Assembly: GCA_965214335.1 (NCBI GenBank)
Contig: CBDCBO010000005.1
Location: 558,001-622,000, forward strand
Direction of reading: 5' to 3'
From: Velthaea sp965214335
GTDB taxonomy: Bacteria; Vulcanimicrobiota; Vulcanimicrobiia; Vulcanimicrobiales; Vulcanimicrobiaceae
DNA length: 64,000 bases
Below, piece after piece: positions 8,078 to 16,464 of the stretch. How positions within the stretch are numbered: the stretch's first letter is position 1; each line of letters begins with the position of its first letter. The notes beneath the pieces were generated by a model. That model ran no database searches. It saw only the letters and a list, made by a program, of their open reading frames with translations, and was not told where the DNA came from. Made by a program: the position numbers and the translations under genes.

Positions 8078-11000
8078 TTACGCGTCTTTTTTGGTGAGTT
8101 GCCGCCGGTAGGTTGCTAGCTCGACATCGGCGTCGAGTTCGTTGAGCTTATCTTTGAGCTGTTGCTCGAGTTCGGTATCTTCCCACATACCGCGCCGCTG
8201 CGTATCGAGCAGAATCTCCCCGAGGTCGCGCGTTTTGTGCGGATTGGCATCGGAGATGCGGTCCCACTCGGTCAGCGTCACCTCGACTGTCCGCTTCCAA
8301 AGTTCGGGCGTGATGGTGTCGCCCAGCGCCGCCTCGGTCGAGCGCATCGCTTTGAAGATATCGCCGAACTCCATCACGCCGGAGTACCCGTGCTGCATCA
8401 TGCGATCGCGCCAGGCTTGCGAATGGAAGCGGGTTAGCACGCCGTTAACGACGACATTACGAAAATTGCGCACCTTGGGTTCGCGCCGCGTCAGATCGCT
8501 GACGACGATCATCGTGTCGTTGTGTCCCATCGTGCGCTTCGCCGCGCCGAACGCGGACGTAAACGATGCGAACATATCTTCTTTTACCGGCCCGCCGGCC
8601 GCCATTTGCACCATCGGCTGCTGAATGACTTCGACTTTGTCGACTAAGAAGCGCTGCACGTCGGCCGCCGGTTCGACTAAGATCGCCTGGTATTGCGGAA
8701 GATACGCGTTGCAATTATCACTCATCCAGGCGTTACCGATATCGGTGTAGTCACCGAATTTTCCGGTATCGAGCATGGCTCCGACTTGGCCCATGAACGC
8801 GTCTTCGCCCATGCCGAAGCAGCGGGCGCGCGCAAGTCGCGGCGCGATCCCGCGTGAGATCAGCTCGTCGGTGTGCCGGCGCACGTAGTTCCATTCATGC
8901 GGTTCGTCCGCCGTCGCCGCAAGCTCGGCTGCTTCGTGGATCAGCCGGATCGCTCCCGGAAATGTATTCTTGAAGACCACCGACGTGTTGGCCAATATAT
9001 CGATGCGCGGCCGGCCAAGTTCGTCGAGTGAAATAAGCTCGACCGTTTCCGCGCGGTTGAAGCGGTCCTTGCGGACGCGCGCGCCCATCAGATCGAGTGC
9101 CTGCGCGATTCCGACGCCGTCACTCTCGAGAACTTCCGAACCCCACAACACGACGCCGACCGCTGCCGGGTAGTGCCCGCGTTCCGCCACCGCGGCTGCG
9201 AGAATTTGCTCGACGGTACGTTTGCCTTTGCGCTGCGCGGCTTCGCGGGGCAGCATACGGACGTCGGTTGAAGCCATGTTCCGGCCGGTCGGCAACACCG
9301 ACCAGTCGCCGATGATTTCGCCGCCCATCGATGGTTCGAGGTAGCGTCCCGACAGCGCCCGCAACAAGCCCGCGCGTTCGTGTTCGCCGACGCTGCCGAG
9401 TTGGGCGTACAGTTCGCGCGCCCGCTCGACGAATGAGCCTAATTCAGCCGTATCGTACGGACTTTTCACCAGCTTGTACGCGCCGATGGTTCGGCTTTGG
9501 AGAATCCCCAGCATCGCTGAACGGCCGAGCGTTCCGCCGCGCAGGACTTCAGCGCCGATGATTTCGCGGCCGGCATCGCGCAAGCCGTCGATGAGGTCGT
9601 GATGGTACGTTCCGTCGGCATCGCGACCTTCCGGATTGCGCTTGATCCGGTCGTAATCGATCGCGTAACACTTCGCTACGAGCCGATATAGATCGACGTC
9701 GCAAAATTCAAGGCAGGCCTCGAAGGTCGAACGGCGGTCGTCGTCGCTGAGGTTACGGCCGAAGACATGCTGCCCGGCCGGAGCAAATTCGCCTTCGAGC
9801 GAAACGAGTTCGTCGTGCACCCGCGCGACGAACGAGCGCTCGTCGCTATACGTTTCGCCGGGCGCTTCGATGCGTAAACCGGAGCGTTCGATGACTTCGC
9901 GAATCTCTTCGCTCACATCGTGACGCTTCTCGAGTTCACCGGAGTTGGTGTTGTAGTAGTCGTGCACCAGGCGATGCAGATTCCGTAAATCGGCGCTGCC
10001 CTCGACGGCCACGAGCGGCGGGCACAAGTGCGAGAGGATCGTCGCGTACGAACGGCGCCGCGCGATCGAAGCTTCGACCGGGTCGACAATATTGAAGATA
10101 TACGCGTGCGGAGTTCCGTCGATGAGATATTCCGGATAGTCACCGGCGGCCGGGCACCACTCTTTTCCTTTGGACCATTCGACGAGGCCGTGGGTGCCCA
10201 CGTGGATCATCGCATCGGCATTGAAGCGTCGGGTCGCATAGCGATACGAGGCCAGTAGCCACGGCGACGGCGGCGCGCCCTTATCGTGCACCGCGCTAAG
10301 ATCTTCCATGCCGCGCATATCTTGCAAGAGCACCAGGACGTTGCCGTAGCGTAACCCTTTGATCGGAATCGTCGCCGGCGGTTGACCCCACACGTCATAG
10401 AACAGCGCTTCGTGCGCCGTCGGCAAATCGTGGACCCAGTCGCGAATCTCGGTGCTCGATACCGCGCCGACCGTTTCGTAACCGGCGTACATGCTCTGCA
10501 GCTTGTGCGAGGTGGCAACATCCGACTCGTCGATGTCGCGCACCGCATACCCATCATCGCGCAACGCTTCGAGCATCGAACGCACGGAAGCTGCGACATC
10601 CAGAAACAGCGCGACGCCGACATTCCCCGGACCGGGCGGAAAATTATAGACGAACAGGGCGATCTTCTTGGCCGCGTTGTCGAGCATGCGCAGCTTGAGC
10701 CAGCGCGTCGTCGTTTCCGCCACGAGCGCGACGCGGTCGGGAATCGGCTCGAGCGCGCTGACGTCGACGCTCGTTTGCTCGCGCGAGCAGATCGGCGGGA
10801 ACGGCTGAATGCCTTCGGTTTCGGGCGTCACCACGTTGCCGATGTATTCTAATGAAGCAACGCCGAATTTCGAGGCTGCCAGATCGGCCCGCGACATCGC
10901 GGCGTTGACGGGCGACGTGTAAACGCGCGGGTCGCCGAGATCGTGAATCAATTCGATCGTCGCGTCGGGTGAACCGGCGAACATCGAGCCCGCCAAATAG

Positions 11001-11977
11001 AGTGGAACGTTGTGGTACACGGCGCCGACGAGCGGCGCCTTGGTCTTGGTCGCCAGCAGATGACGGCGTGAAACGATGTGGGCGTTGAATACCGCGGTCA
11101 TCGAGCAGATGACACCGACGCCGCGTTCTTCCCAGGCCGCGATTGCGGCGTTGAGTGTCGGATGATTCCACTCGACCAAAAACAGATCGTGGGTGATAAA
11201 CCCGACGCGTTCCCACGCCGTGCGGCCATACTTCTTGGCGAACCACGGCTCGTACCACGCCAAATACGCCTCGGGTGTGGCAAACAGGCCCTTGTGGGCC
11301 GGATGATAGATGCCTTCGTTCTCGACTTTTTCGGGTGGCTCAACCTCGGCTTTGTAGGCATCGTTCATGAAGTGCTTCATTAAATACAAGAACATGTTCT
11401 CGATGTTCTTGACGCTCCGGTTATTCCAGTACCCGATCATAACGAGCGACTTGAACACCGGCTTCTTCATGATCTTGGCCATGAGCGGTGCCGCTCCGAC
11501 CATCTTTTGCATGCCTAAGAAGCCTTCGCGCGCTTCCCACAGTTCGTCGATCGTCTCGTTTTTGGACTTGGCTTGGTAGCGTTTGATCGCCATGGAAAGT
11601 TCGCGCATCGGGTTCGACTTGTTCATATCGAAGACAAATCCGAGCGATTTGAACATCAGCTGTTGAAGGCGCGGATCCGGAATGTCGTACCACAGGAATT
11701 TCACGCCGTCGAGTTCGCCGGCGCGGTCCATCTCCGTCATGAGCAGCGCCATGCGCTCGACGGTGTCGTTGGTCATTGACTGCCAGCCGACGACGATATC
11801 GGCGGACGCGATCGCGACGCGTAAGCGCCCCAGCGCCGCCGGATCGTTGAAGTCGGCGGCGCCGAAATGTTCGAGTTCCCACGGTTGGCCCGTTTTTTCG
11901 CGCAATGTGCGAAATGCCAGGCGCATGGCATTGGCGCGCTCATCAGGGGCCCAAGACGAATAACCGACGACCTTCAT
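8078..11977 (-). CDS. bchH: Magnesium chelatase large subunit BchH
   Basis: BchH binds protoporphyrin IX and is the catalytic subunit of Mg chelatase, which commits tetrapyrroles to bacteriochlorophyll. It has 1299 residues, close to ChlH (about 1330) and longer than Rhodobacter BchH (about 1190). It has the N-terminal DUF3479-like region (about 1-170) followed by the CobN/Mg-chelatase fold: the MFAGSPDATIELIHDLGDPR, IHVGTHGLVEWSKGKEW, YLIDGTPHAYIFNIVDP and SDNCNAYLPQYQAI stretches are strongly conserved in the family. CobN is less likely, given the neighbouring bchD with its Mg-chelatase AAA and VWA parts. It is preceded by the H1-like gene and by a GGTGA-N6-TCACC palindrome 34 bp upstream. 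ATG at 11977 is a clean start. Confidence 0.95.
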   Translation of the reverse strand: MKVVGYSSWAPDERANAMRLAFRTLREKTGQPWELEHFGAADFNDPAALGRLRVAIASADIVVGWQSMTNDTVERMALLMTEMDRAGELDGVKFLWYDIPDPRLQQLMFKSLGFVFDMNKSNPMRELSMAIKRYQAKSKNETIDELWEAREGFLGMQKMVGAAPLMAKIMKKPVFKSLVMIGYWNNRSVKNIENMFLYLMKHFMNDAYKAEVEPPEKVENEGIYHPAHKGLFATPEAYLAWYEPWFAKKYGRTAWERVGFITHDLFLVEWNHPTLNAAIAAWEERGVGVICSMTAVFNAHIVSRRHLLATKTKAPLVGAVYHNVPLYLAGSMFAGSPDATIELIHDLGDPRVYTSPVNAAMSRADLAASKFGVASLEYIGNVVTPETEGIQPFPPICSREQTSVDVSALEPIPDRVALVAETTTRWLKLRMLDNAAKKIALFVYNFPPGPGNVGVALFLDVAASVRSMLEALRDDGYAVRDIDESDVATSHKLQSMYAGYETVGAVSSTEIRDWVHDLPTAHEALFYDVWGQPPATIPIKGLRYGNVLVLLQDMRGMEDLSAVHDKGAPPSPWLLASYRYATRRFNADAMIHVGTHGLVEWSKGKEWCPAAGDYPEYLIDGTPHAYIFNIVDPVEASIARRRSYATILSHLCPPLVAVEGSADLRNLHRLVHDYYNTNSGELEKRHDVSEEIREVIERSGLRIEAPGETYSDERSFVARVHDELVSLEGEFAPAGQHVFGRNLSDDDRRSTFEACLEFCDVDLYRLVAKCYAIDYDRIKRNPEGRDADGTYHHDLIDGLRDAGREIIGAEVLRGGTLGRSAMLGILQSRTIGAYKLVKSPYDTAELGSFVERARELYAQLGSVGEHERAGLLRALSGRYLEPSMGGEIIGDWSVLPTGRNMASTDVRMLPREAAQRKGKRTVEQILAAAVAERGHYPAAVGVVLWGSEVLESDGVGIAQALDLMGARVRKDRFNRAETVELISLDELGRPRIDILANTSVVFKNTFPGAIRLIHEAAELAATADEPHEWNYVRRHTDELISRGIAPRLARARCFGMGEDAFMGQVGAMLDTGKFGDYTDIGNAWMSDNCNAYLPQYQAILVEPAADVQRFLVDKVEVIQQPMVQMAAGGPVKEDMFASFTSAFGAAKRTMGHNDTMIVVSDLTRREPKVRNFRNVVVNGVLTRFHSQAWRDRMMQHGYSGVMEFGDIFKAMRSTEAALGDTITPELWKRTVEVTLTEWDRISDANPHKTRDLGEILLDTQRRGMWEDTELEQQLKDKLNELDADVELATYRRQLTKKDA

Positions 11978-12010
11978 AGGCTGACGCTACCCGCGCAAGG
12001 GGCGCACCTC

Positions 12011-12026
12011 GGTGATAGCCGTCACC
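12011..12026. promoter_or_regulatory. GGTGA-N6-TCACC palindrome upstream of bchH
   Basis: GGTGATAGCCGTCACC differs from the bchL-upstream site at only two positions, both inside the N6 spacer, and those changes are themselves symmetric (A/A to G/G). It sits 34 bp before the bchH ATG in the 217-bp gap between the H1-like gene and bchH, suggesting bchH has its own regulated promoter. Confidence 0.6.
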
Positions 12027-12194
12027 CGCGACCAACCCGTTGCGCTTTGCTCGACGGCGCCAAGCGCGCTGCGCGCGGCGAGCGGCGTTAGCGCGACGCA
12101 ACGCAGAAAAGCGAGCCGAGCGTGGGCGCGACTCGCAGTGCTGCGACTCGATCGTCTCGGCACGTCAGCCGGACGCGTTCAACGAGGTGAACTG

Positions 12195-12521
12195 CTAGGC
12201 GGCGGCTTTCGTCTTGCGCGTGCTCGCTTTGCGCGCGGTGGTTTTGCGAACCGTCTTTTTTACGCCGGTCTTCTTGCGCGTCGTCTTTTTGCGGGTGCCG
12301 ACTGTTTTCTTGCGGACGGTCTTTTTGGCGCTCGACGATTTGCGCGCCGATGTCTTTTTGCGGGCTCCGGTCTTCTTGACGGCGGTCTTCTTGCGGGTCG
12401 TCTTTTTACGCGGAGCGATTTTACGGACGGTCTTTTTCGCGCTCGTCGATTTGCGCGTCGAGGTTTTCTTGCGAGCCGTCTTTTTAGCGCCGGCTTTCTT
12501 CGCTGTACGTTTCACTGCCAT
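12195..12521 (-). CDS. Histone H1-like Lys/Arg/Thr-rich repetitive DNA-binding protein
   Basis: 108 residues made almost only of Lys, Arg, Thr, Ala and Ser. They are arranged in degenerate repeats of the kind KKTxRKK, TARKKTSTRKS, SAKKTVRK, TGARKKTSARKS, as in eukaryotic H1 tails and bacterial Hc1/Hc2 or AlgP-like proteins. There is no globular domain, so it is expected to be disordered and to coat DNA or RNA through charge. ATG at 12521 starts MAVKRTAKK. It lies between bchD (86 bp upstream) and bchH on the same strand. The complementary long frame is only an antisense shadow of the repeats. Confidence 0.8.
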   Translation of the reverse strand: MAVKRTAKKAGAKKTARKKTSTRKSTSAKKTVRKIAPRKKTTRKKTAVKKTGARKKTSARKSSSAKKTVRKKTVGTRKKTTRKKTGVKKTVRKTTARKASTRKTKAAA

Positions 12522-12607
12522 ACGGTAGCAATGATCCTTTCTCTCACCGCTTCCGCGGCGAACGCGACCGGCAGCGACTGCCGATTGATGTTATCGTTGT
12601 TATAGCA

Positions 12608-14494
12608 TTAAGAAGGAATTTTCGCAACAACATCCGTTAGCGCAAAGTACCGGCCTTTACCAAGGGCCGCGAGTTCGCGCATGAGCGGATACGCCTCATA
12701 CGCATCGAGGTTGACGAACGTCAAGCTCGCGCGGCCGCCGATCGTTGCCGCCAGCGCCCGGCATTGTTCGGCCGCGAGCGCCATGAGCGCTTTGCTGTCG
12801 CCATCGGCAAGTGCCGATGAAATAAGGCTTTCTTCGCCGAGCGGCACATTAGCACGGCCATCGGAAAAGATTGCGACATCGACGAGCGCGCCCGGATTCG
12901 CACGCCGATAACGTTCGGCAATCCGGCGCACGTGTTCGAGCGCGCCCGCCAGCGGTGTCAAAGCCTTTACATTCCCCGGCTCGAGTTCGAGCAGACGCGT
13001 CGCCACGAGATCGATATTGCGCCCCGTATTTTCGTCGACGACGATCTCGGCGCGTGGTCCCCAACACGAGACGAGCGCGGCCCGCTCGCGCTCGGCGTAT
13101 ACGGGTCGCAGCAATTCGCGCGACGCCGCCCGGACGTATTCGGCGGCATCTTTGGTCGACAGCGACGCATCGACGACGAGGATGTTGAGCCGCGGCGGCG
13201 CGGCAACTTCGACCCGCTCTTGCGGCTCGGCCGGCACGCCGGCTTTGCGTGCGACGGTTCGATCCAGGACGGTTGCGCCGATATCGAGCCGGCCGTTCGC
13301 CAGCGGCCGAGTTGCGATCGGCTGACCTTCGGTTGTTGTTTGCGGCTGCTTGCGCCGTGCCGGGCGGGTGGTAAGTTCGGGTGAAACGATCGTCGTCGCA
13401 CCCGGCGCCGGAGGTACGTCATCGGTATCGTCTTGCGCGGCGGTCGACAGCGTTTGATCCAGAGCGTTTGCAATCGCTGCATCTTCGGCCAGATGTTCGG
13501 ACAGCGCTTCAACTTTGAGTCGCGACCGGCGCAGCCGCGCCGCCAACGGAAAGACACGTGCGACGTCGGCCGGCGACGCCTGCGTGCGGCCTTCCCACGC
13601 CGCCAGCGCGGTCGCCGCTTCGAGCGTTACGATCTCGGTGCGATGGCTATCGATCGAAAGCCGGGTGACGGCTTCGATGGCAACCCGTTCGGCGTCTTCG
13701 CTGACCGTTACGTCCGGCAGCAGTTTGATCGCTCGCGCCAGCCGGCCGCGGTATGCCGCCGTCGCCCGGCCGTAGTCTGCGGCGAAACGTTGCGGATCGC
13801 GTGAGAACCGAGCGTTGCGCCGGTAAATCTCCAGCCGTTGGGCGCGGTCGCTTTCGGCAGCGATGAAGACGCGCAGTCCGATCCGGTCGGTAATTTGGGG
13901 TCGCAACTCGCCCTCTTCGGGATTCATCGTCCCCACGAGCGTGAAGCGGGACGGATAGTCGATGGCGTGCTGACCACGCTTGACGTGCACGACTCCTTGG
14001 GCCGCGGCATCGAGCAAGGCGTCGACGACGACGTCGGCGAGTAAATTAATTTCATCGACGTACAGCACGTTGCGGTTCGCCGCCGCAAGCAGTCCCGGCC
14101 GGAACGCCACGCTGCTGCGTTCGAGCGCGGCGCGCAGGTCGACGGCACCGACGACGTCGTCGAGTTGCGCGTTGGCCGGCAACTCGACAATCTCGCCGCG
14201 CAGCTTGCGCACGCTAATTTTATCACCCTGCTCGCGTTTTGCCGCGCACGACGCGCAGAGGTTGGTGCCGGTCGGATCGCAGCCGTACGCGCATGTCGCG
14301 CGTTCGAGGATCGGCAAGAGTTCGCCGGCCGCACGCACCAGCGTTGTCTTGCCGGTGCCCTTGGGTCCGGTCAAGAGCACGCCGCCGACGCGCGGATTGA
14401 TCGCCGCTAGCGTCAGTGCGAGTTTGGGTTCGTCTTGACCGACGATTGCAACAAACGGAAAGGGAACGTACGTAGCGCGGACGGCGGTTGACAT
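12608..14494 (-). CDS. bchD: Magnesium chelatase ATPase/VWA subunit BchD (with intact BchI-like AAA part)
   Basis: 628 residues. The AAA+ part (about 10-340) has a full Walker A (GPKGTGKT, 43-50), Walker B (LYVDEINLL, 144-152) and the BchI-type cysteine cluster CAYGCDP...CASC (68-83). A Pro-rich linker (about 355-430) leads to a von Willebrand A domain with the MIDAS motif DASLS (442-446) and FSDG (Asp545). Mg chelatase normally uses separate BchI and BchD subunits. Here the AAA module keeps the catalytic motifs that Rhodobacter BchD has lost, so this protein might carry out both roles if no bchI exists elsewhere. First gene of the bchD, H1-like, bchH run; ATG start at 14494. Confidence 0.92.
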   Translation of the reverse strand: MSTAVRATYVPFPFVAIVGQDEPKLALTLAAINPRVGGVLLTGPKGTGKTTLVRAAGELLPILERATCAYGCDPTGTNLCASCAAKREQGDKISVRKLRGEIVELPANAQLDDVVGAVDLRAALERSSVAFRPGLLAAANRNVLYVDEINLLADVVVDALLDAAAQGVVHVKRGQHAIDYPSRFTLVGTMNPEEGELRPQITDRIGLRVFIAAESDRAQRLEIYRRNARFSRDPQRFAADYGRATAAYRGRLARAIKLLPDVTVSEDAERVAIEAVTRLSIDSHRTEIVTLEAATALAAWEGRTQASPADVARVFPLAARLRRSRLKVEALSEHLAEDAAIANALDQTLSTAAQDDTDDVPPAPGATTIVSPELTTRPARRKQPQTTTEGQPIATRPLANGRLDIGATVLDRTVARKAGVPAEPQERVEVAAPPRLNILVVDASLSTKDAAEYVRAASRELLRPVYAERERAALVSCWGPRAEIVVDENTGRNIDLVATRLLELEPGNVKALTPLAGALEHVRRIAERYRRANPGALVDVAIFSDGRANVPLGEESLISSALADGDSKALMALAAEQCRALAATIGGRASLTFVNLDAYEAYPLMRELAALGKGRYFALTDVVAKIPS

Positions 14495-14516
14495 GAGGAC
14501 GAGCCTTTGCGCGCCT

Positions 14517-15029
14517 TTACGGATCTACCTCGGCGCCGTCGATATTCACGTAGTAGTAGTGGCCGCGCGCGTTGCGCGTGCCCCAAACGACCACCGTTAC
14601 GGTATGTACGCCGGCCGCAAGCGTCGGGCTCCCATAGATCAGCGCGTGCGGCGTGACGCGCGGTGCGTAAAACTCGACCGGACCGCCGCCCGTCGATGCT
14701 TCATCGAGCGAGATGCCGGCCCGGCCGCCGCTGGGGCCGCGCACGCCGTAAATGCGGACCCGCGTTCCGGTGAAGCTCAGCACGGCAACGTCGCCCGTAT
14801 GCGTGCTGCGCGTGCTCGTGCCGTTGCTGCGTCCATCGTGTTTGCCCCGCAGATGTTGCCAGCTCCCGATGTAGTCGAAGCGGCCGAGCAGGGCTTTGCC
14901 GACCGTTGCGTCGTCGATGACGAGCACGTGGCGGGGCGGGTCGGCCGGCGCCGCGCCGCTCGTTACGAGCAGCCACAGGCCGGCCGCGACGATCGTGCGT
15001 TTAACGATTCGCGAGCTTATGCATCGCAT
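14517..15029 (-). CDS. Exported protein of unknown function, possible beta-sandwich/carbohydrate-binding fold
   Basis: 170 residues. Residues 8-30 (VKRTIVAAGLWLLVTSGAAPADP) form a signal peptide. The mature part is beta-rich, with the pattern RVRIYGVRGPSGGRAGISLDE ... GVHTVTVVVWGTRNARGHYYYVNIDGAEV. That is reminiscent of the jelly-roll domain that often follows a TGTxVxxYG stretch in bacterial surface proteins. The ATG at 15029 overlaps the upstream gene's end by 29 bp, and both encode secreted proteins. No enzyme motif is seen. Confidence 0.6.
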   Translation of the reverse strand: MRCISSRIVKRTIVAAGLWLLVTSGAAPADPPRHVLVIDDATVGKALLGRFDYIGSWQHLRGKHDGRSNGTSTRSTHTGDVAVLSFTGTRVRIYGVRGPSGGRAGISLDEASTGGGPVEFYAPRVTPHALIYGSPTLAAGVHTVTVVVWGTRNARGHYYYVNIDGAEVDP

Positions 15030-15546
15030 CGGTTAAAATGATATGAAATGTTTCGTCCGTCTGTTTGCCGAGGTCCGGTTGACGGTTGATATCCCACATC
15101 ACCCACATATGAATCGGGTGAGAAACGAGTTTTTCGAGCATGTAGCCGACATCGTACGTGCCGTTGGGCAAGGTTCCGGCGGCAAAGAGATGTTGCGTCA
15201 ACACCGCACCGCTGGGCATGCTGACGGCCGGAAGTTTGATGCCCTTGGCCGTCGCGTAACGCAGTGAATCGTTGACGACATACGTGAACGTGCGGAAAAA
15301 TGCAGCGACGTTGGCCGCGCCGTACGTCTTCGTTAGGTACGCGAGTGCCGCCGGCGCGTTTTTTCCCGCCATGACGCCGACGAGCTGCTTTGCATTGAAG
15401 TGTGCCGGGCCGCCGCCGGCTGCTACCAGTTCGGCCGTAACCCGCAGATCCGGCGTACCGTCGTACATCGTCGGACCCTTCCAGCCCGCCCAGGCCGGCG
15501 CGTTGAGCAGCAGCGCTAGTGCGAGCGCTCCAATGATACATTTCAC
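15001..15546 (-). CDS. Exported protein of unknown function
   Basis: 181 residues from GTG at 15546, chosen because GGAG stands nine bases before it and because it begins a clean signal peptide (VKCIIGALALALLLNAPAWAG). The longer frame to 15738 has no hydrophobic start and enters the neighbouring hydrolase. The mature protein contains GPAHFNAKQLVGVMAGKNAP and a C-terminal half with LPNGTYDVGYMLEKLVSHPIHMWVMWDINRQ. Family not recognised. It precedes and overlaps the exported protein ending at 14517, so the two are likely cotranscribed and cofunctional in the envelope. Confidence 0.65.
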   Translation of the reverse strand: MKCIIGALALALLLNAPAWAGWKGPTMYDGTPDLRVTAELVAAGGGPAHFNAKQLVGVMAGKNAPAALAYLTKTYGAANVAAFFRTFTYVVNDSLRYATAKGIKLPAVSMPSGAVLTQHLFAAGTLPNGTYDVGYMLEKLVSHPIHMWVMWDINRQPDLGKQTDETFHIILTDAMHKLANR

Positions 15547-15608
15547 TTTAAAACGCTCCAGTGTTGCGCGGTGCGAAGCCCGGCCGGATCGATAAGCAAA
15601 ACGGAGTT

Positions 15609-15634
15609 GCGCCCCCGCTGGATGCAGCGGGCGC
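15609..15634. other. GC-rich hairpin in the divergent intergenic region
   Basis: GCGCCC(CC)GCTG pairs with CAGCGGGCGC around a GATG loop, between the divergent genes at 15546 (-) and 15664 (+). It could act in the 5' leader of either transcript. A TAAAAT box lies downstream near 15649. Function unknown. Confidence 0.3.
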
Positions 15635-15663
15635 CGCTGTCGCGGCCGTAAAATTAGACGGAG

Positions 15664-16464
15664 GTGGAGAAGACCATCGACGGCATTCGTCTGGCTTACG
15701 ATGATGCGGGCACCGGCAATGTCCTCGTTTTGTTGCACGGGTTCCCCTTCGACCGGCGGATTTGGGACGGTGCTTTCGAGCAGTTGTCGCGCGTCGCACG
15801 CGTCATCCGTATCGATCTGCGCGGCTCGGGCGCATCGGAGCGCGGCCCGGGGCCGGCGCTCATGGAAACGTTAGCCGGCGATGTTTTCGGTTTGCTCGAA
15901 GCGCTGCACATCGACCGTGCGATGCTGGCCGGCCACTCCATGGGCGGTTATGTGGCGCTCGCGTTCTTTCGTATGTATGCCGAACGGGTCGCCGGATTGG
16001 CGCTCGTCGCTAGCCACGTCGGCGCCGATTCGCCGGCCCGGCGCGCGCAACGTGACGCCGAGATCGCCCAGATCCATGCTGCGGGGATGTCGCCACGAGC
16101 CCAGATCACGGCGTCCCGTTTGCTCGCTCCGGCCTTCGCCGCGGCGCACCCCGACGTTGTGGCGCGGCTCCGCGCGATGACGGCGGCTCAGGACCCCGCC
16201 GGCGCCGCCGCCCAGCTAATCGGAATGAAGGAGCGAGTGGACTCGGCCGATCTGCTGGCCGATATTTTGGTCCCGGCCTTGCTGCTCGGCGGTGAAGACG
16301 ATCCGTTCATCGCGCCTACGGCACTGGCCCAATGCGCCGGCGAAATCGCGGATTGCCGTTTGGTGTCGCTACCGGGCGTCGCGCATCTACCGATGGTGGA
16401 AGCGCCGGCCGCCACCGTCGCCGCCCTAACGGCGTTCATCGACCATTGCTCCGTCAGGCGATGA
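15664..16464 (+). CDS. Alpha/beta hydrolase
   Basis: 266 residues of the alpha/beta-hydrolase fold. The oxyanion strand is LVLLHGFPFDRRIW (21-34). The nucleophile elbow is GHSMGG with Ser92. The acid is probably the Asp of GGEDDPF, and the base His is in VAHLPMVEAP near the C-terminus. Similar to 3-oxoadipate enol-lactonase and esterase relatives; substrate unknown. The GTG at 15664 directly abuts GGAGG, giving no spacing, so the true start may be a few codons later or use an unusual codon. The end overlaps the convergent acyl-CoA synthetase gene by 11 bp. Confidence 0.85.
   Translation: MEKTIDGIRLAYDDAGTGNVLVLLHGFPFDRRIWDGAFEQLSRVARVIRIDLRGSGASERGPGPALMETLAGDVFGLLEALHIDRAMLAGHSMGGYVALAFFRMYAERVAGLALVASHVGADSPARRAQRDAEIAQIHAAGMSPRAQITASRLLAPAFAAAHPDVVARLRAMTAAQDPAGAAAQLIGMKERVDSADLLADILVPALLLGGEDDPFIAPTALAQCAGEIADCRLVSLPGVAHLPMVEAPAATVAALTAFIDHCSVRR

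Noticed and set aside
12012..12605. A 197-residue plus-strand frame opposite the H1-like gene
   Set aside because: It is the antisense of a low-complexity Lys-rich repeat, which automatically yields a long Leu/Phe/Arg-rich frame. It has no ribosome binding site and no domain.
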